Below, in pieces: positions 52,145 through 61,777 of a DNA stretch of 64,000 bases (the stretch's first letter is position 1; every line of letters starts with the position of its first letter). The notes below the pieces were generated by a model. The model was given only the letters and a program-made list of their open reading frames with translations, ran no database searches and was not told the origin of the DNA. Where the stretch lies: assembly GCF_001676025.1 (NCBI RefSeq), contig NZ_LZFW01000079.1:1-64000 (forward strand). Reading direction: 5' to 3'. Source of the stretch: Vibrio sp. UCD-FRSSP16_30. Its GTDB lineage: Bacteria; Pseudomonadota; Gammaproteobacteria; Enterobacterales; Vibrionaceae. Position numbers and translations under genes: made by a program.

Positions 52145-53103
52145 AATTTACTTCCTGTTTCCTTCGAACCCTGCTGATCTATTTGGCAGATGTGCACGAA
52201 TCCTTCGTCATTTTGTACATAGTTAGCTTCAAGCCAAGTTTTTACTCGCTCTGCAATCTCTAAACTATCACAGATAGTAAACATTGTGGGACCACTGCCT
52301 GAAATTCCTGAAGTCAGCGCTCCGGCGGTTAATGCAAACTCTCTAGCTTTTGAAAAACCGGGTAATAGTCGCTGTCTATATGGTTCAGCGATAACGTCTT
52401 TAATCATTTTTGCCGCCAACTCTGGCTGACCAGAATAGCTAGCATGAATAAAGCCTGCAAGATGTCGACCGTGAGCAATAATATCTTGTCTGCGATATTG
52501 CGCAGGTAATATCTCACGAGCTGCCGCAGTTGAAACTGTGATGCCCGGATAAGCCATAACCCAATACCAGCTATCAAAGCTAGGGACTTCTTGACTGATA
52601 ATTCCTAGCTCTTCCACCATCAATTGCACACCGCCAAGATAACAAGGCGCGACATTATCGTAATGCACACCACCTGAAATCTCGCCTTCCATCTCGCCCA
52701 TTAAGGCTAACAATTCAGTTTGCATTAATGGGTCATCATGAAACTGATTTAAGGCATCTAATGCCGCCACAATAGAGCAAGCACTAGAGCCTAACCCAGA
52801 ACCGATGGGCATGTTTTTTTCCAGTGTCATCTCAAGATGGCGCATCGGCAATTTTTTGCCCGACATCTCTCTTGCAAACACTTGCCAGCAACGATAAACA
52901 ATATTTTGTTTAGCATCACTTGGTAGCTTTGTGACAAAACTACCGGCGGTTTTTAACGAAAATTCAGAATCACCCGTTGCAACTAAAACTCTATCTCCGA
53001 GTAAGGAGCCATCAATAGGTGAAACTGCAGCGCCCAACACATCAAAGCCAACACTGACATTGCCAATTGATGCTGGGGCGTAAACGCAAACACTGTCTTT
53101 CAT
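52141..53103 (-). CDS. thrB: Homoserine kinase
   Basis: 320 residues from the ATG at 53103, two bases after the thrA stop with AGGAATC before it; a TTG at 53124 inside thrA is less likely. GHMP kinase: ATP loop [22 protein letters not shown], plus [17 protein letters not shown] and [13 protein letters not shown]. Phosphorylates homoserine. Confidence 0.97.
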   Translation of the reverse strand: MKDSVCVYAPASIGNVSVGFDVLGAAVSPIDGSLLGDRVLVATGDSEFSLKTAGSFVTKLPSDAKQNIVYRCWQVFAREMSGKKLPMRHLEMTLEKNMPIGSGLGSSACSIVAALDALNQFHDDPLMQTELLALMGEMEGEISGGVHYDNVAPCYLGGVQLMVEELGIISQEVPSFDSWYWVMAYPGITVSTAAAREILPAQYRRQDIIAHGRHLAGFIHASYSGQPELAAKMIKDVIAEPYRQRLLPGFSKAREFALTAGALTSGISGSGPTMFTICDSLEIAERVKTWLEANYVQNDEGFVHICQIDQQGSKETGSKL

Positions 53104-53105
53104 GT

Positions 53106-55565
53106 TTAGATTCCTAACTTCCAACCTAGTGTACGCATTACATCAGAGAAGACACCGGCAGCTGTCACCTCTGTACCTGCGCCATAACCGCGCATAACCA
53201 GTGGGATTGGCTGATAGTAACGGCTATAAAATGCCAATGCGTTTTCACCATCTTTTATTTTAAATAGAGGATCATTATCATCAACAGCGGCGATTCTCAC
53301 GCGGCATTTGCCTTCGTTTATTTCACCAACATAACGAAGTACTTTGCCTTCTTTTGCGGCAATAGCCAATTGTTCTGAGAAGTACGCATCCGCTTCTGGA
53401 AGACGAGCAACGAAGTCTGCAATTGAACCTGAGTCATCAAAGCCCGGTGGCAATGCTTGATCGACAACAACGTCTTCTAGTTCAATCGACATGCCCGTTT
53501 CACGAGCTAAGATAAGCAGCTTACGAGCCACATCCATACCGGATAGATCATCACGAGGATCCGGCTCTGTGAAGCCGTTATCCATTGCGACTTTTGTCGC
53601 TTCGCTGAGAGTCATACCTTCATCTAGCTTGCCAAAAATAAAGGATAATGAGCCAGACAAAATACCGTTAAACTTAACCAATTCATCACCAGCACTGATT
53701 AGGTTCTGCAAGTTTTCAATAACCGGTAATCCTGCGCCAACGGTTGTTTCATACATCAATTTACGACGAGAAGAACGCGCAACCTGACGTAACTGATGGT
53801 AATAAGACATGCTAGCAGTATTGGCTTTCTTGTTAGGTGTCACGACATGGAAGCCCGCTTGCAAAAAGTCCGCATATTGCCCTGCAACATTTTCACTTGA
53901 AGTACAGTCCACTAACACTGGGTTGATAATGTGATTACGCTGAACCAAAGCACTCAATGATTGCAAGCTAAACTGCTCACTCGCGCCGCCCATGCGATCG
54001 CGCCATTGCTCAAGATCGAGACCTTCGCCATCTAAAAGCATGCCCTGACTATTTGCCAATGCGCATACTCGAATCACGATACCTTTCTTAGCAAGCTTCT
54101 GCTGTTGTCTAGCAACCTGATCCACCAGTTCACCACCGACACCACCAATACCTACCACAAATAGATCAAGGAAGTGTTTAGAGTTAAACAAGTTTTCATG
54201 ACAAGCTTTGATTGCTTTAGCAATTTTATCTTCTGGGATAACCGCTGATATTGCGCGCTCTGATGAACCCTGAGCAATCGCAACAATATTGACGTTTACT
54301 TGAGTCAAAGAAGTAAAGAATTTAGACGCAACACCATGAGAGGTGCGCATTCTGTCACCGACGAGCGTTAGGATTGCCACATCATCGATAAACTCAACAG
54401 GCTCTAATAAGCTGTCTTTTAGTTCTAACTCAAACGCTTCTTCAAGTACTAGCTGTGCGCGCAAGCGATCAGCGGCTTCAATACAGAAACTAATGCTGTA
54501 TTCAGAAGAAGATTGAGTGATCAAAACAATAGAGATACCAGCAGAAGACATCGCGCCAAATACACGGCTTGCCATACCTACCATGCCTTTCATGCCAGGG
54601 CCTGATACGTTGACCATTGTTAGCTCATTAAGAGTGGTAATACCCTTAATATCAAGGTTGTCTTCACCAGTATCTAAACCAATTAAAGTACCTGGTCCTT
54701 GCGGGTTAAAGCTATTTTTAATCAAGCAAGGAATCGAGAACTGAGCGATAGGTGCAATGGTTTTTGGATGCAATACAGACGCCCCAAAGTAAGAAAGCTC
54801 CATTGCTTCTTGATAGCTAAGAGATTTCAATAAACGCGCATCTTCAACTAAACGAGGGTCACAGTTATAAACGCCATCAACATCAGTCCAGATTTCACAA
54901 CAGTCGGCACGTAAACATGCGGCCAACACAGCGGCTGAATAATCAGAGCCGTTGCGACCCAATGTGACTAGCTCACCTTTACTATTGCCAGCGGTAAAAC
55001 CAGGCATTAGATGAACTTCATCTTTGGGTAGTGGTGATTGAACAAAGTTTTGCGTTGAAATTTCAACATCAACCATTGCTTCTAAATAATCACCTTTTGC
55101 ATACAAGTATTGAACAGGATCAATTAAACCAGCCGCTTGCCCTTTAGCTTCAAGAACCGCCTTCATTAACTGAATAGAGATTTTCTCGCCTTTACTGATA
55201 ATGCGAGCATTAACATTGTTTGGGCACATACCTAACAACTGAATGCCTTGAATAAACTCAGCTAGATTTCCAAGCGATTCATCGACTTGGTTAGAGAAAG
55301 CATCTAACTGGACATTGGGTAACTGCTGTTTGATGTCTTCAGCAAGTTCAAAGAATGATTTTCGTAATTCTTTAACTTGCAGCTCTGCATCTTGTTTTTC
55401 TAGAGCTGAGTTAATAATGGCTACTAACTTGTTGGTTGTTTTGCCTGGTGCTGATAACACAACCGCAAGTTCTTCCTGATCAGCATTATTTGCAATAATA
55501 CTCGCCGCGCGCAAAAATCGATCCGCATCCGCTAACGACGATCCTCCAAATTTTAATACTCGCAT
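53106..55565 (-). CDS. thrA: Bifunctional aspartokinase I / homoserine dehydrogenase I
   Basis: 819 residues from the ATG at 55565, with AGGAG before it; an upstream in-frame start at 55592 lies in the attenuator U-tract. Aspartokinase (1-285: [31 protein letters not shown]), two ACT domains (about 310-460) for Thr feedback, then homoserine dehydrogenase (about 465-819: [18 protein letters not shown] and [25 protein letters not shown]). First structural gene. Confidence 0.97.
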   Translation of the reverse strand: MRVLKFGGSSLADADRFLRAASIIANNADQEELAVVLSAPGKTTNKLVAIINSALEKQDAELQVKELRKSFFELAEDIKQQLPNVQLDAFSNQVDESLGNLAEFIQGIQLLGMCPNNVNARIISKGEKISIQLMKAVLEAKGQAAGLIDPVQYLYAKGDYLEAMVDVEISTQNFVQSPLPKDEVHLMPGFTAGNSKGELVTLGRNGSDYSAAVLAACLRADCCEIWTDVDGVYNCDPRLVEDARLLKSLSYQEAMELSYFGASVLHPKTIAPIAQFSIPCLIKNSFNPQGPGTLIGLDTGEDNLDIKGITTLNELTMVNVSGPGMKGMVGMASRVFGAMSSAGISIVLITQSSSEYSISFCIEAADRLRAQLVLEEAFELELKDSLLEPVEFIDDVAILTLVGDRMRTSHGVASKFFTSLTQVNVNIVAIAQGSSERAISAVIPEDKIAKAIKACHENLFNSKHFLDLFVVGIGGVGGELVDQVARQQQKLAKKGIVIRVCALANSQGMLLDGEGLDLEQWRDRMGGASEQFSLQSLSALVQRNHIINPVLVDCTSSENVAGQYADFLQAGFHVVTPNKKANTASMSYYHQLRQVARSSRRKLMYETTVGAGLPVIENLQNLISAGDELVKFNGILSGSLSFIFGKLDEGMTLSEATKVAMDNGFTEPDPRDDLSGMDVARKLLILARETGMSIELEDVVVDQALPPGFDDSGSIADFVARLPEADAYFSEQLAIAAKEGKVLRYVGEINEGKCRVRIAAVDDNDPLFKIKDGENALAFYSRYYQPIPLVMRGYGAGTEVTAAGVFSDVMRTLGWKLGI

Positions 55566-55589
55566 TCCATTCTCCTGAGCTAAAAAGTG

Positions 55590-55625
55590 CAAAAAAAAGG
55601 CCTGTATCTGGTGGGATACAGGCCT
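55590..55625 (-). terminator. Thr operon attenuator (terminator hairpin)
   Basis: On the minus strand AGGCCTGTATC pairs with GATACAGGCCT (11 bp, loop CCACCA) and is followed by a run of T up to 55591. It lies between thrL and thrA. An alternative pairing of GCAGCC with GGCTGC near thrL may form the antiterminator. Confidence 0.9.
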
Positions 55626-55645
55626 ATTTTTTAAAAAGTGTTCTT

Positions 55646-55714
55646 TCAGCAGCCTGCCCCAATACTCGTAGTACTGGTAATAATGATTGTGGTAATCGGG
55701 CTGCGTGTATTCAT
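55646..55714 (-). CDS. thrL: thr operon leader peptide ThrL
   Basis: 22-residue ORF: begins [12 protein letters not shown], then [10 protein letters not shown] and stop. Six Thr and five Ile residues (half the peptide) make ribosome stalling sensitive to both charged tRNAs, as in E. coli thrL. The attenuator follows by 21 bases. It is too short for most gene finders. I see no strong ribosome site before the ATG. Confidence 0.9.
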   Translation of the reverse strand: MNTRSPITTIIITSTTSIGAGC

Positions 55715-55752
55715 TGGTATGTCATCTACTTAACTTTATATTTCTACTTCTA

Positions 55753-55781
55753 GATTTACCTATTTTGCTCTAATTCGTCAA
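55753..55781 (-). promoter_or_regulatory. Thr operon promoter
   Basis: On the minus strand TTGACG (55776-55781), a 17-base spacer and TAAATC (55753-55758) lie 39 bases before the thrL ATG. Confidence 0.65.
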
Positions 55782-55999
55782 TGATAAATTAACAAAAAAT
55801 GCGTATTTCTTCTTTTTTACGACAAAAGTGCGAACAAAGTATAAACATCAAAGCTTTATTTATCAGAACAACTCACTCACATAAAGTCACCACCATTGCT
55901 TACTTGGATAAGCTTATATGGATAAATTATAAGCAACTCAATAGCAATTCCTCTTTTCTCCAACCATACTTGAAACTCTCAAGGATTCGAGGAGGCAAG

Positions 56000-56569
56000 A
56001 TGCGCTTAAATAATCAGTATGTCATTTCTATGATTGCCTCTATTACTTTTGTGCTTTTCAGCTCTCAAGCTTTTTGCTCGACAAACTTTAGTTCTACAGA
56101 CTTCAGCTCTACCGACACGCACTCTGCTGACTCTGAACATTCATCCACTATAAGCTCTCCTGCTAACTTAACTGAGACTCAATCCCCTCACCGATTATTT
56201 ATGTCAGCCGCGCCAAGCTCTGGCGAGCAATTTGATGAGTGGCGGGTTGATACCGGTTATGCCTACTCTGTGTTTGATAATATCGATCTGTATGTCGCAA
56301 CTCGAATATCCAGCTCTGAGCATAATGAAAACCGAGGCAGTATTAATCGAGGTTTTCTCAGTGGTGTTAATTATCATTTCAACCATAAGCTTTCATTAAA
56401 TAGTGCCATCTACGCCTCCCCAGACTCAGAAGCTGTCACCATCAGTGATTATATTGGTGCGGAGTTATCAGGGAAATACATGCTTACAGACAATCTCAAC
56501 TTAAAGGCGACTGTAGACTATGAAGAATGGCAAAGCGCCATTGAAGTTAAACTAGGATTTAGCTTCTAA
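56000..56569 (+). CDS. Predicted outer-membrane beta-barrel-like protein
   Basis: 189 residues from the ATG at 56000, selected by GAGGAGGCAAG just before it; the frame stays open to 55799 but upstream codons look unlike a protein. Signal peptide MIASITFVLFSSQAFC, a Ser/Thr-rich linker with repeated SSTDFSSTD (about 25-60), then alternating strands (WRVDTGYAYSVFDNIDLYVATRIS, GVNYHFNHKLSLNSAIY) and a terminal Phe (KLGFSF), the usual BAM recognition end. Not a family I can name. Between the thr operon and arcA. Confidence 0.7.
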   Translation: MRLNNQYVISMIASITFVLFSSQAFCSTNFSSTDFSSTDTHSADSEHSSTISSPANLTETQSPHRLFMSAAPSSGEQFDEWRVDTGYAYSVFDNIDLYVATRISSSEHNENRGSINRGFLSGVNYHFNHKLSLNSAIYASPDSEAVTISDYIGAELSGKYMLTDNLNLKATVDYEEWQSAIEVKLGFSF

Positions 56570-56708
56570 TCTTCATCAATCGTACAATCTTTACACTATT
56601 GCAACGACAGCATATGTAGGTAAGACACCAGATTTTCTTCTCATAAAAAAACTTCGACATTCATCACACAATTTTGGCTTTTTTCTCAATATTTGTTAAA
56701 ATTGACTG

Positions 56709-56722
56709 TTGATTAAAATCAA
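56709..56722 (+). promoter_or_regulatory. Perfect FNR box upstream of arcA
   Basis: TTGATTAAAATCAA matches TTGAT-N4-ATCAA in every position. It is centred about 70 bases before the start predicted from the promoter below. FNR-dependent anaerobic expression of arcA is known in E. coli. Confidence 0.85.
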
Positions 56723-56750
56723 ACAAGTGCAATAAATTAACAATATTCGA

Positions 56751-56779
56751 TTGTTATCAAGCTGTTAAGTCGGTATGAT
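56751..56779 (+). promoter_or_regulatory. arcA promoter
   Basis: TTGTTA (56751-56756), a 17-base spacer and TATGAT (56774-56779). Start near 56786, just before a 19-residue micro-ORF. The FNR box is at about -70, a class I position. Confidence 0.65.
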
Positions 56780-56800
56780 GCGCAATTAATTTGGCTAAGA

Positions 56801-56860
56801 ATGAAAGTTACTGAAGGATTTGAAGGTATCTTAGAGAATTTCCAAGGAGGGGGACATTAA
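56801..56860 (+). CDS. Candidate 19-residue leader peptide before arcA
   Basis: ATG at 56801 reads MKVTEGFEGILENFQGGGH then TAA. It starts about 15 bases after the predicted start and ends 112 bases before arcA. The 3' codons create a strong Shine-Dalgarno-like run, AAGGAGGGGG (56844-56853), that lacks a usable start codon downstream. Ribosome site before the ATG is weak. May be a regulatory leader ORF or chance. Confidence 0.4.
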   Translation: MKVTEGFEGILENFQGGGH

Positions 56861-56972
56861 GATAAAGTACTCATAAGGTGTATTATATATGCACAAATTG
56901 ATTACCTTGATGTTATTTTTTGCCTAGAATTTATATATTTACAACCAATTACACATAGTTTAGGTAGAGCCA

Positions 56973-57689
56973 ATGCAAACCCCTAACATTCTTATTGTTG
57001 AAGACGAACAAGTTACTCGTAGTACTCTTAAAAGTATCTTTGAAGCCGAAGGATACAGTGTATTCGAAGCAACTGATGGTACTTCTATGCATCAAGTTAT
57101 CTCTGAAAACCCAGTTAACTTGGTCATAATGGATATTAATTTACCTGGTAAAAACGGCCTACTTTTGGCTAGAGAATTAAGAGAACAAGCTAATGTTGCT
57201 CTTATGTTTTTAACCGGTCGTGACAATGAAGTTGATAAAATTTTAGGGCTTGAGATTGGGGCTGATGATTACATCACAAAACCATTCAACCCTCGTGAAT
57301 TGACTATTCGTGCTCGTAACCTTTTGTCTCGCTCAATGAGCGTAAACAAAGAAGGCGAAGAAACCAAAAACGTTGAAAAATACACATTCAACGGTTGGGT
57401 TTTAGATATAAACAGCCGCTCTTTAGTTAACCCAAGCAACGAAAGCTACAAATTGCCGCGTTCAGAGTTTCGTGCGTTACTTCACTTCTGTGAAAACCCA
57501 GGAAAAATCCAAACTCGTGCAGAATTATTGAAGAAAATGACAGGCCGTGAACTAAAACCTCATGACCGCACGGTAGACGTGACTATTCGTCGCATCCGTA
57601 AGCATTTTGAGTCAGTTGCTGGTACGCCAGAAATTATTGCTACAATTCACGGTGAAGGCTACCGTTTTTGTGGTGAGTTAGATTCTTAA
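56973..57689 (+). CDS. arcA: Response regulator ArcA
   Basis: 238 residues, OmpR/PhoB class. Receiver (1-120) with acidic pocket VEDE, phospho-acceptor Asp54 ([12 protein letters not shown]) and [11 protein letters not shown]; winged-helix output (about 140-235) ending [24 protein letters not shown]. Represses aerobic respiration and TCA genes when phosphorylated by ArcB (downstream, opposite strand). Confidence 0.97.
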   Translation: MQTPNILIVEDEQVTRSTLKSIFEAEGYSVFEATDGTSMHQVISENPVNLVIMDINLPGKNGLLLARELREQANVALMFLTGRDNEVDKILGLEIGADDYITKPFNPRELTIRARNLLSRSMSVNKEGEETKNVEKYTFNGWVLDINSRSLVNPSNESYKLPRSEFRALLHFCENPGKIQTRAELLKKMTGRELKPHDRTVDVTIRRIRKHFESVAGTPEIIATIHGEGYRFCGELDS

Positions 57690-57720
57690 TGAATCACTAG
57701 TCAATTCAAGAGTTGATTAT

Positions 57721-57752
57721 AAAAAACCCAGCAATCATAAGCTGGGTTTTTT
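57721..57752. terminator. Terminator after arcA
   Basis: AAAACCCAGC and GCTGGGTTTT pair with an 8-base loop, then T-run; A-run on the other side. Confidence 0.92.
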
Positions 57753-57774
57753 AATGCCTGATTTTACAAATCGA

Positions 57775-58236
57775 TTAATACACGGTATCAACATCAATCG
57801 ATGAATTTACGAGCCAGATTTGATGAGTTCCATTATCGAGCTCTACCGCTAAATCAGCATTAGAAATCTCCCCATTAAAATCATCATCCTGCTTAAAAGA
57901 CACCTTCCATTGCTGTTCATTAATTGCTTCTACATCAAATGACCCTTCATCAACTTGAAGAACCTCATCATCATGTCTAAGCCAGATCGATTTCACGATC
58001 ACATCAGCCGGAATCATCTTATCTGAAGATAATACTACCGTGCCATGTAGGGCGAACGTTTTAGATTCATTTAATGTCGGCATTTTATTGCGCCATACAG
58101 AAGCATTTAATGCTACATCAGTTTGCTCAATTTTTACCGTTGAAGATGCCTCGGTCCATGGGACGTTAATCATAGAAGCGCAGCCAAATAATAATGCTGA
58201 ACCTAACAAGATGGCACCCAGTGCTTTCACTTTCAT
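57775..58236 (-). CDS. Lipoprotein of unknown function
   Basis: 153 residues. Lipoprotein signal MKVKALGAILLGSALLFGCAS, Cys at about residue 19. The remainder is a beta-rich soluble domain (KIEQTDVALNASVWRNKMP, GTVVLSSDKMIPADVIVKSIWL, DNGTHQIWLVNSS). I do not recognise the family. It sits 105 bases after arcB on the same strand. Confidence 0.75.
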   Translation of the reverse strand: MKVKALGAILLGSALLFGCASMINVPWTEASSTVKIEQTDVALNASVWRNKMPTLNESKTFALHGTVVLSSDKMIPADVIVKSIWLRHDDEVLQVDEGSFDVEAINEQQWKVSFKQDDDFNGEISNADLAVELDNGTHQIWLVNSSIDVDTVY

Positions 58237-58340
58237 AGCAAACTCCTATTCGTAACTAATACTTTGAAACGTTACTGTGAAACTTCAATCTAAAGATACT
58301 GTTCTGAAGTCTCTTAAATACACAATAAAGCGTGTATCTA

Positions 58341-60710
58341 TTATTTATCAAACTCTTGCTCAATCCAATCTTTAAGAACATTAATATCACTAAGATAGCT
58401 GTCTTTTATCTCATCTATCCAATCATGTATGTTTTCCCACCATGCTGGAAGCTCTGGTGATTGCGCTTGCTGGGCAACCATTTGCACACGTTTAAGCCCG
58501 ACCGATCCTGCCGCACCTTTTATTTTGTGCGCTTCAGAGACGATTGCATCTTGGTCTTTGGCCACTAAGTTAGAGTCTAAAATCGCCACATAGTCGGGCA
58601 TCATGTCTTTAAATAACTGCACGCTGTCCAGCACTGGTTTCTTGCCGACAATCTCAATATATGAACGCAGCATATCTTTATCAATTAACTCATCAACCGA
58701 TACTATATCTAAATGGCTATCCTCTAATACCGCTTTAGTGGCATGAGATTTTTCCTCTATCACTTGCTCATCGAGATAACACAATTTATTGAGTATTTTA
58801 CGCAGTGCTTTTGCCGACAGAGGCTTACTGATAGCATCTTGCATACCCGCTTCAATATAGGCAGTTTTATCTTTTACTAGATTAGCGGTAAGCGCAACAA
58901 TCGGCGGTAAGTTGGTATAGCGATTTTGTAATTCATTGGCAATATCAAACCCCGTCATATCAGGTAGTTGTATGTCGAGTAACACCAAATCATAATCTGC
59001 AGGTTCAAACTTGCTTAGCGCTTCTTTGCCGGTCATTGCGACATCAACCTTGTGTCCAAAACTGGTGATCAAGGAACGAGCAACCGTAATATTCAATTCG
59101 ATATCTTCTATCATAAATATCGAAAGTGGACGCTGCAGTGGCTCTTCGGCTTCATGCTCCTCAATAACACCAGTGCCTCTTGGCACAGTCATCTCCACAT
59201 AGAAAGTACTGCCATGACCTAGTTCACTAGTCGCGTAAATTTCTCCGCCCATCTTTCTGACTAAAGATTGAGAAACAGCCAATCCAATCCCTGTGCCAAC
59301 CGCATGTAAATTACCTTCTTCTGATTTCACCTGGTAATACATCGCGAAAATCTTATCCAATTCAGATTCTGGTATGCCAACGCCAGTATCTTCTATTTCA
59401 AAACGAATTGAGATTTGATTATTCTCAACCGCCTCAGCGCTCACGTTGACAAACACACCACCGTCAGCGGTGAATTTCATGGCGTTACTGATCAAATTCC
59501 ACAACACTTGGCGAAGACGTGTTGCATCCACCACTATGCTATCGGGCATATTCGTCAGACGCTCTAATTCAAATCTCAGGCTTTTTTGCTCAGCCATGAG
59601 ACGTGACAAGCTGTCTAGTTCGGTCACAAACTCGTTAAAATTAAGCTCTGTGGGCACCAGTTCCAATTTATTACGGTCAAACTTATCTATATCGATAATA
59701 TCGTTAAAAATATGCCCCAAGGTTATGGCGCTGACATTGATCGTTTGCATATATTGGCGCTGTTCTTTATCCAAACTTGTCCCAAGCAACATTCGGCTAA
59801 GACCAACAATGCCATTTAGCGGAGTTCTAAGCTCGTGGCTGATTGTCGAAATAAACGTTGTTTTATCTCGGCTGGCTTTTTCTAGAGATTTCTCATTAAG
59901 CTTGCGCTCGGTAATATCTCGACCAAATCCAACCAAGCCCAGATAATGACTATCTTTATCGAAAAAAGGCACTTTTCTTAATTCAAAGTACGCCTTGCGT
60001 CCATCTGGGTATTCAAGCCATTGCTCGTAAATAAGCTCTTCTTTATTTTCAAATACTACTTGATCGGTTTCGACTATTTGCTGAGCTATCTCTTTTTTAT
60101 AAACCTGCCAAGGTGTTAACCCCACCAACTCTTTCTCTTTTTTTCCCGTGAGTTTTTCTACCGCTTGGTTACACCCTGAGAAAACGCCATTTGCAGTTCG
60201 GTAATAAAAAAGATCAGGACAGGCATCAATAAACGAGCGTAGTAATGCGGTTCGTTCTGCTAACGCAATCTGAGTCACTTCTCTTTGGATAACTTCATGC
60301 TCAAGATCAAGCATCGCTTGTTCACGAGAATCCTCAGCGGATAAACGCTCCTTCATCTCTAAATTCAACTTATGTAGGTTCTGTTTTAGCTGATTGTTTA
60401 GCTCAAGATCTCGGTCTCTTAATTCACTTAGTTCAGAGACCAGTGTTGATAACTGGCGGCGAGACTCTTCCAGTTGTTCTACAACAATAGAGATAAAATA
60501 GACGGCACAAGGCGTCATTATTAGACCAAAGGCTAATGATCGAAGTGCGTGTTTGTACTCAAAGGCTTCACCTAATGCCCAGCTAAACCCAACCTGAACC
60601 ATGGTGGCGGTAAAAATTAGCGCTAGAGCAATAAGAAAAGAGAATCGGTAAATACCAAGGCGAACTAAAAGGTCGACATAATATTGGGAATAGGTTTTTA
60701 GCTGTTTCAT
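58341..60710 (-). CDS. arcB: Aerobic respiration control sensor kinase ArcB
   Basis: 789 residues from the ATG at 60710; an ATG 12 bases upstream is less family-like. Two membrane segments (about 25-75), a coiled coil, PAS (about 150-265), His kinase with His292 (ISTISHELRTPLNG), receiver Asp (DLVLLDIQLPDMTG), and Hpt His (SEAHKIKGAAGSVGL): a full phosphorelay. Residue numbering equals E. coli ArcB in the PAS part. Cys180 of the redox pair is kept (FSGC), but position 241 is Tyr (DGRKAYFEL). Confidence 0.97.
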   Translation of the reverse strand: MKQLKTYSQYYVDLLVRLGIYRFSFLIALALIFTATMVQVGFSWALGEAFEYKHALRSLAFGLIMTPCAVYFISIVVEQLEESRRQLSTLVSELSELRDRDLELNNQLKQNLHKLNLEMKERLSAEDSREQAMLDLEHEVIQREVTQIALAERTALLRSFIDACPDLFYYRTANGVFSGCNQAVEKLTGKKEKELVGLTPWQVYKKEIAQQIVETDQVVFENKEELIYEQWLEYPDGRKAYFELRKVPFFDKDSHYLGLVGFGRDITERKLNEKSLEKASRDKTTFISTISHELRTPLNGIVGLSRMLLGTSLDKEQRQYMQTINVSAITLGHIFNDIIDIDKFDRNKLELVPTELNFNEFVTELDSLSRLMAEQKSLRFELERLTNMPDSIVVDATRLRQVLWNLISNAMKFTADGGVFVNVSAEAVENNQISIRFEIEDTGVGIPESELDKIFAMYYQVKSEEGNLHAVGTGIGLAVSQSLVRKMGGEIYATSELGHGSTFYVEMTVPRGTGVIEEHEAEEPLQRPLSIFMIEDIELNITVARSLITSFGHKVDVAMTGKEALSKFEPADYDLVLLDIQLPDMTGFDIANELQNRYTNLPPIVALTANLVKDKTAYIEAGMQDAISKPLSAKALRKILNKLCYLDEQVIEEKSHATKAVLEDSHLDIVSVDELIDKDMLRSYIEIVGKKPVLDSVQLFKDMMPDYVAILDSNLVAKDQDAIVSEAHKIKGAAGSVGLKRVQMVAQQAQSPELPAWWENIHDWIDEIKDSYLSDINVLKDWIEQEFDK

Positions 60711-60823
60711 CAAGCAGTCCATTTGCTGTAACTGGCGCTAGTTTATCTTGCCTTGCTATAAAAGTAAGCAAAGCAAGAGCGTATTTTAGAGGTCTACGGA
60801 GGTAAGTGAGGATTATTGGCTTT

Positions 60824-61777
60824 TTAATTAGTCGGTTGGCTATTTAATACTGGCTGAATAAATTCAAAAGGCTGATTGATAAGAGAGCCTTGCGCGCCTT
60901 TTTTGTCTAAATTGCGGCCTATTTCGGTCATCGCCAACCAACGGTTTTCACACCACAATGGAGATAATAACGTCGGTCTTCTCGCCGCCGATGAAACCCT
61001 ATGATAAACAATATCAGGAGGCGTCATACGAATGATCTCTGTGGCGGTATCGACATATTGCTCAAGGCTCAATTCTGTCAGCTTTCCTGCTTTCCAAGCT
61101 TTGGCCATCGTACTGCCCTCAACGATATGTAAACTATGCAGCTTAATACCATCGGTGCCAACATCGAGCACTTTTTGCAATGTTTCTAGGTTATCTTGCT
61201 TGGTTTCTTTTGGCAGACCAACAATTAAATGAGTACAGACTTTTATGCCATTTGCTCTAGCTTTTTTGGTGATCTCTGCATAACACTCAAAATCATGGCC
61301 ACGATTAATATGCTTTAAGGTTTTATTATTGGCGGTTTGCAAACCAAGCTCCAACCAAATCTCATAACCTTTTTGCTTATACTCCACCAGCAAATCCATC
61401 ACCGCATCAGGTACGCAATCAGGCCGAGTACCAACACACAGTCCTACAATATCAGCAGAGGCTAGCGCCTCTTCATACATATTTCTAAGCACCTGAACTT
61501 CGGCAAAGGTGTTGGTGTATGCCTGAAAATAAGCAAAATACTTTTTAGCGCGAGCAATCTCTTTAGAACGAGCGTTAAGTTGTACCTCTATTGCTTGTGC
61601 TTGCGTTGATTCATCGACAAAAGAAGAAACATTACAAAAAGTACAGCCTCCACGGCCAATAGTGCCATCACGATTAGGACAACTAAAACCGCCATGCAGT
61701 GTCAGTTTATGTACTTTTTCGCCATACCGACGCTGTAGATCTTGCCCTAAAGTGTTAACGAGTTGGTGCAACTGCAT
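60824..61777 (-). CDS. yhcC: YhcC-family radical SAM protein
   Basis: 317 residues. Radical-SAM cluster Cys33, Cys45, Cys48 in CPNRDGTIGRGGCTFC, then GTRPDCVPDAVMDLL and VGLPKETKQDNLETL. The TIGR01212 family has no settled substrate. It precedes gltB on the opposite strand, as in E. coli (yhcC-gltB). Confidence 0.9.
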   Translation of the reverse strand: MQLHQLVNTLGQDLQRRYGEKVHKLTLHGGFSCPNRDGTIGRGGCTFCNVSSFVDESTQAQAIEVQLNARSKEIARAKKYFAYFQAYTNTFAEVQVLRNMYEEALASADIVGLCVGTRPDCVPDAVMDLLVEYKQKGYEIWLELGLQTANNKTLKHINRGHDFECYAEITKKARANGIKVCTHLIVGLPKETKQDNLETLQKVLDVGTDGIKLHSLHIVEGSTMAKAWKAGKLTELSLEQYVDTATEIIRMTPPDIVYHRVSSAARRPTLLSPLWCENRWLAMTEIGRNLDKKGAQGSLINQPFEFIQPVLNSQPTN

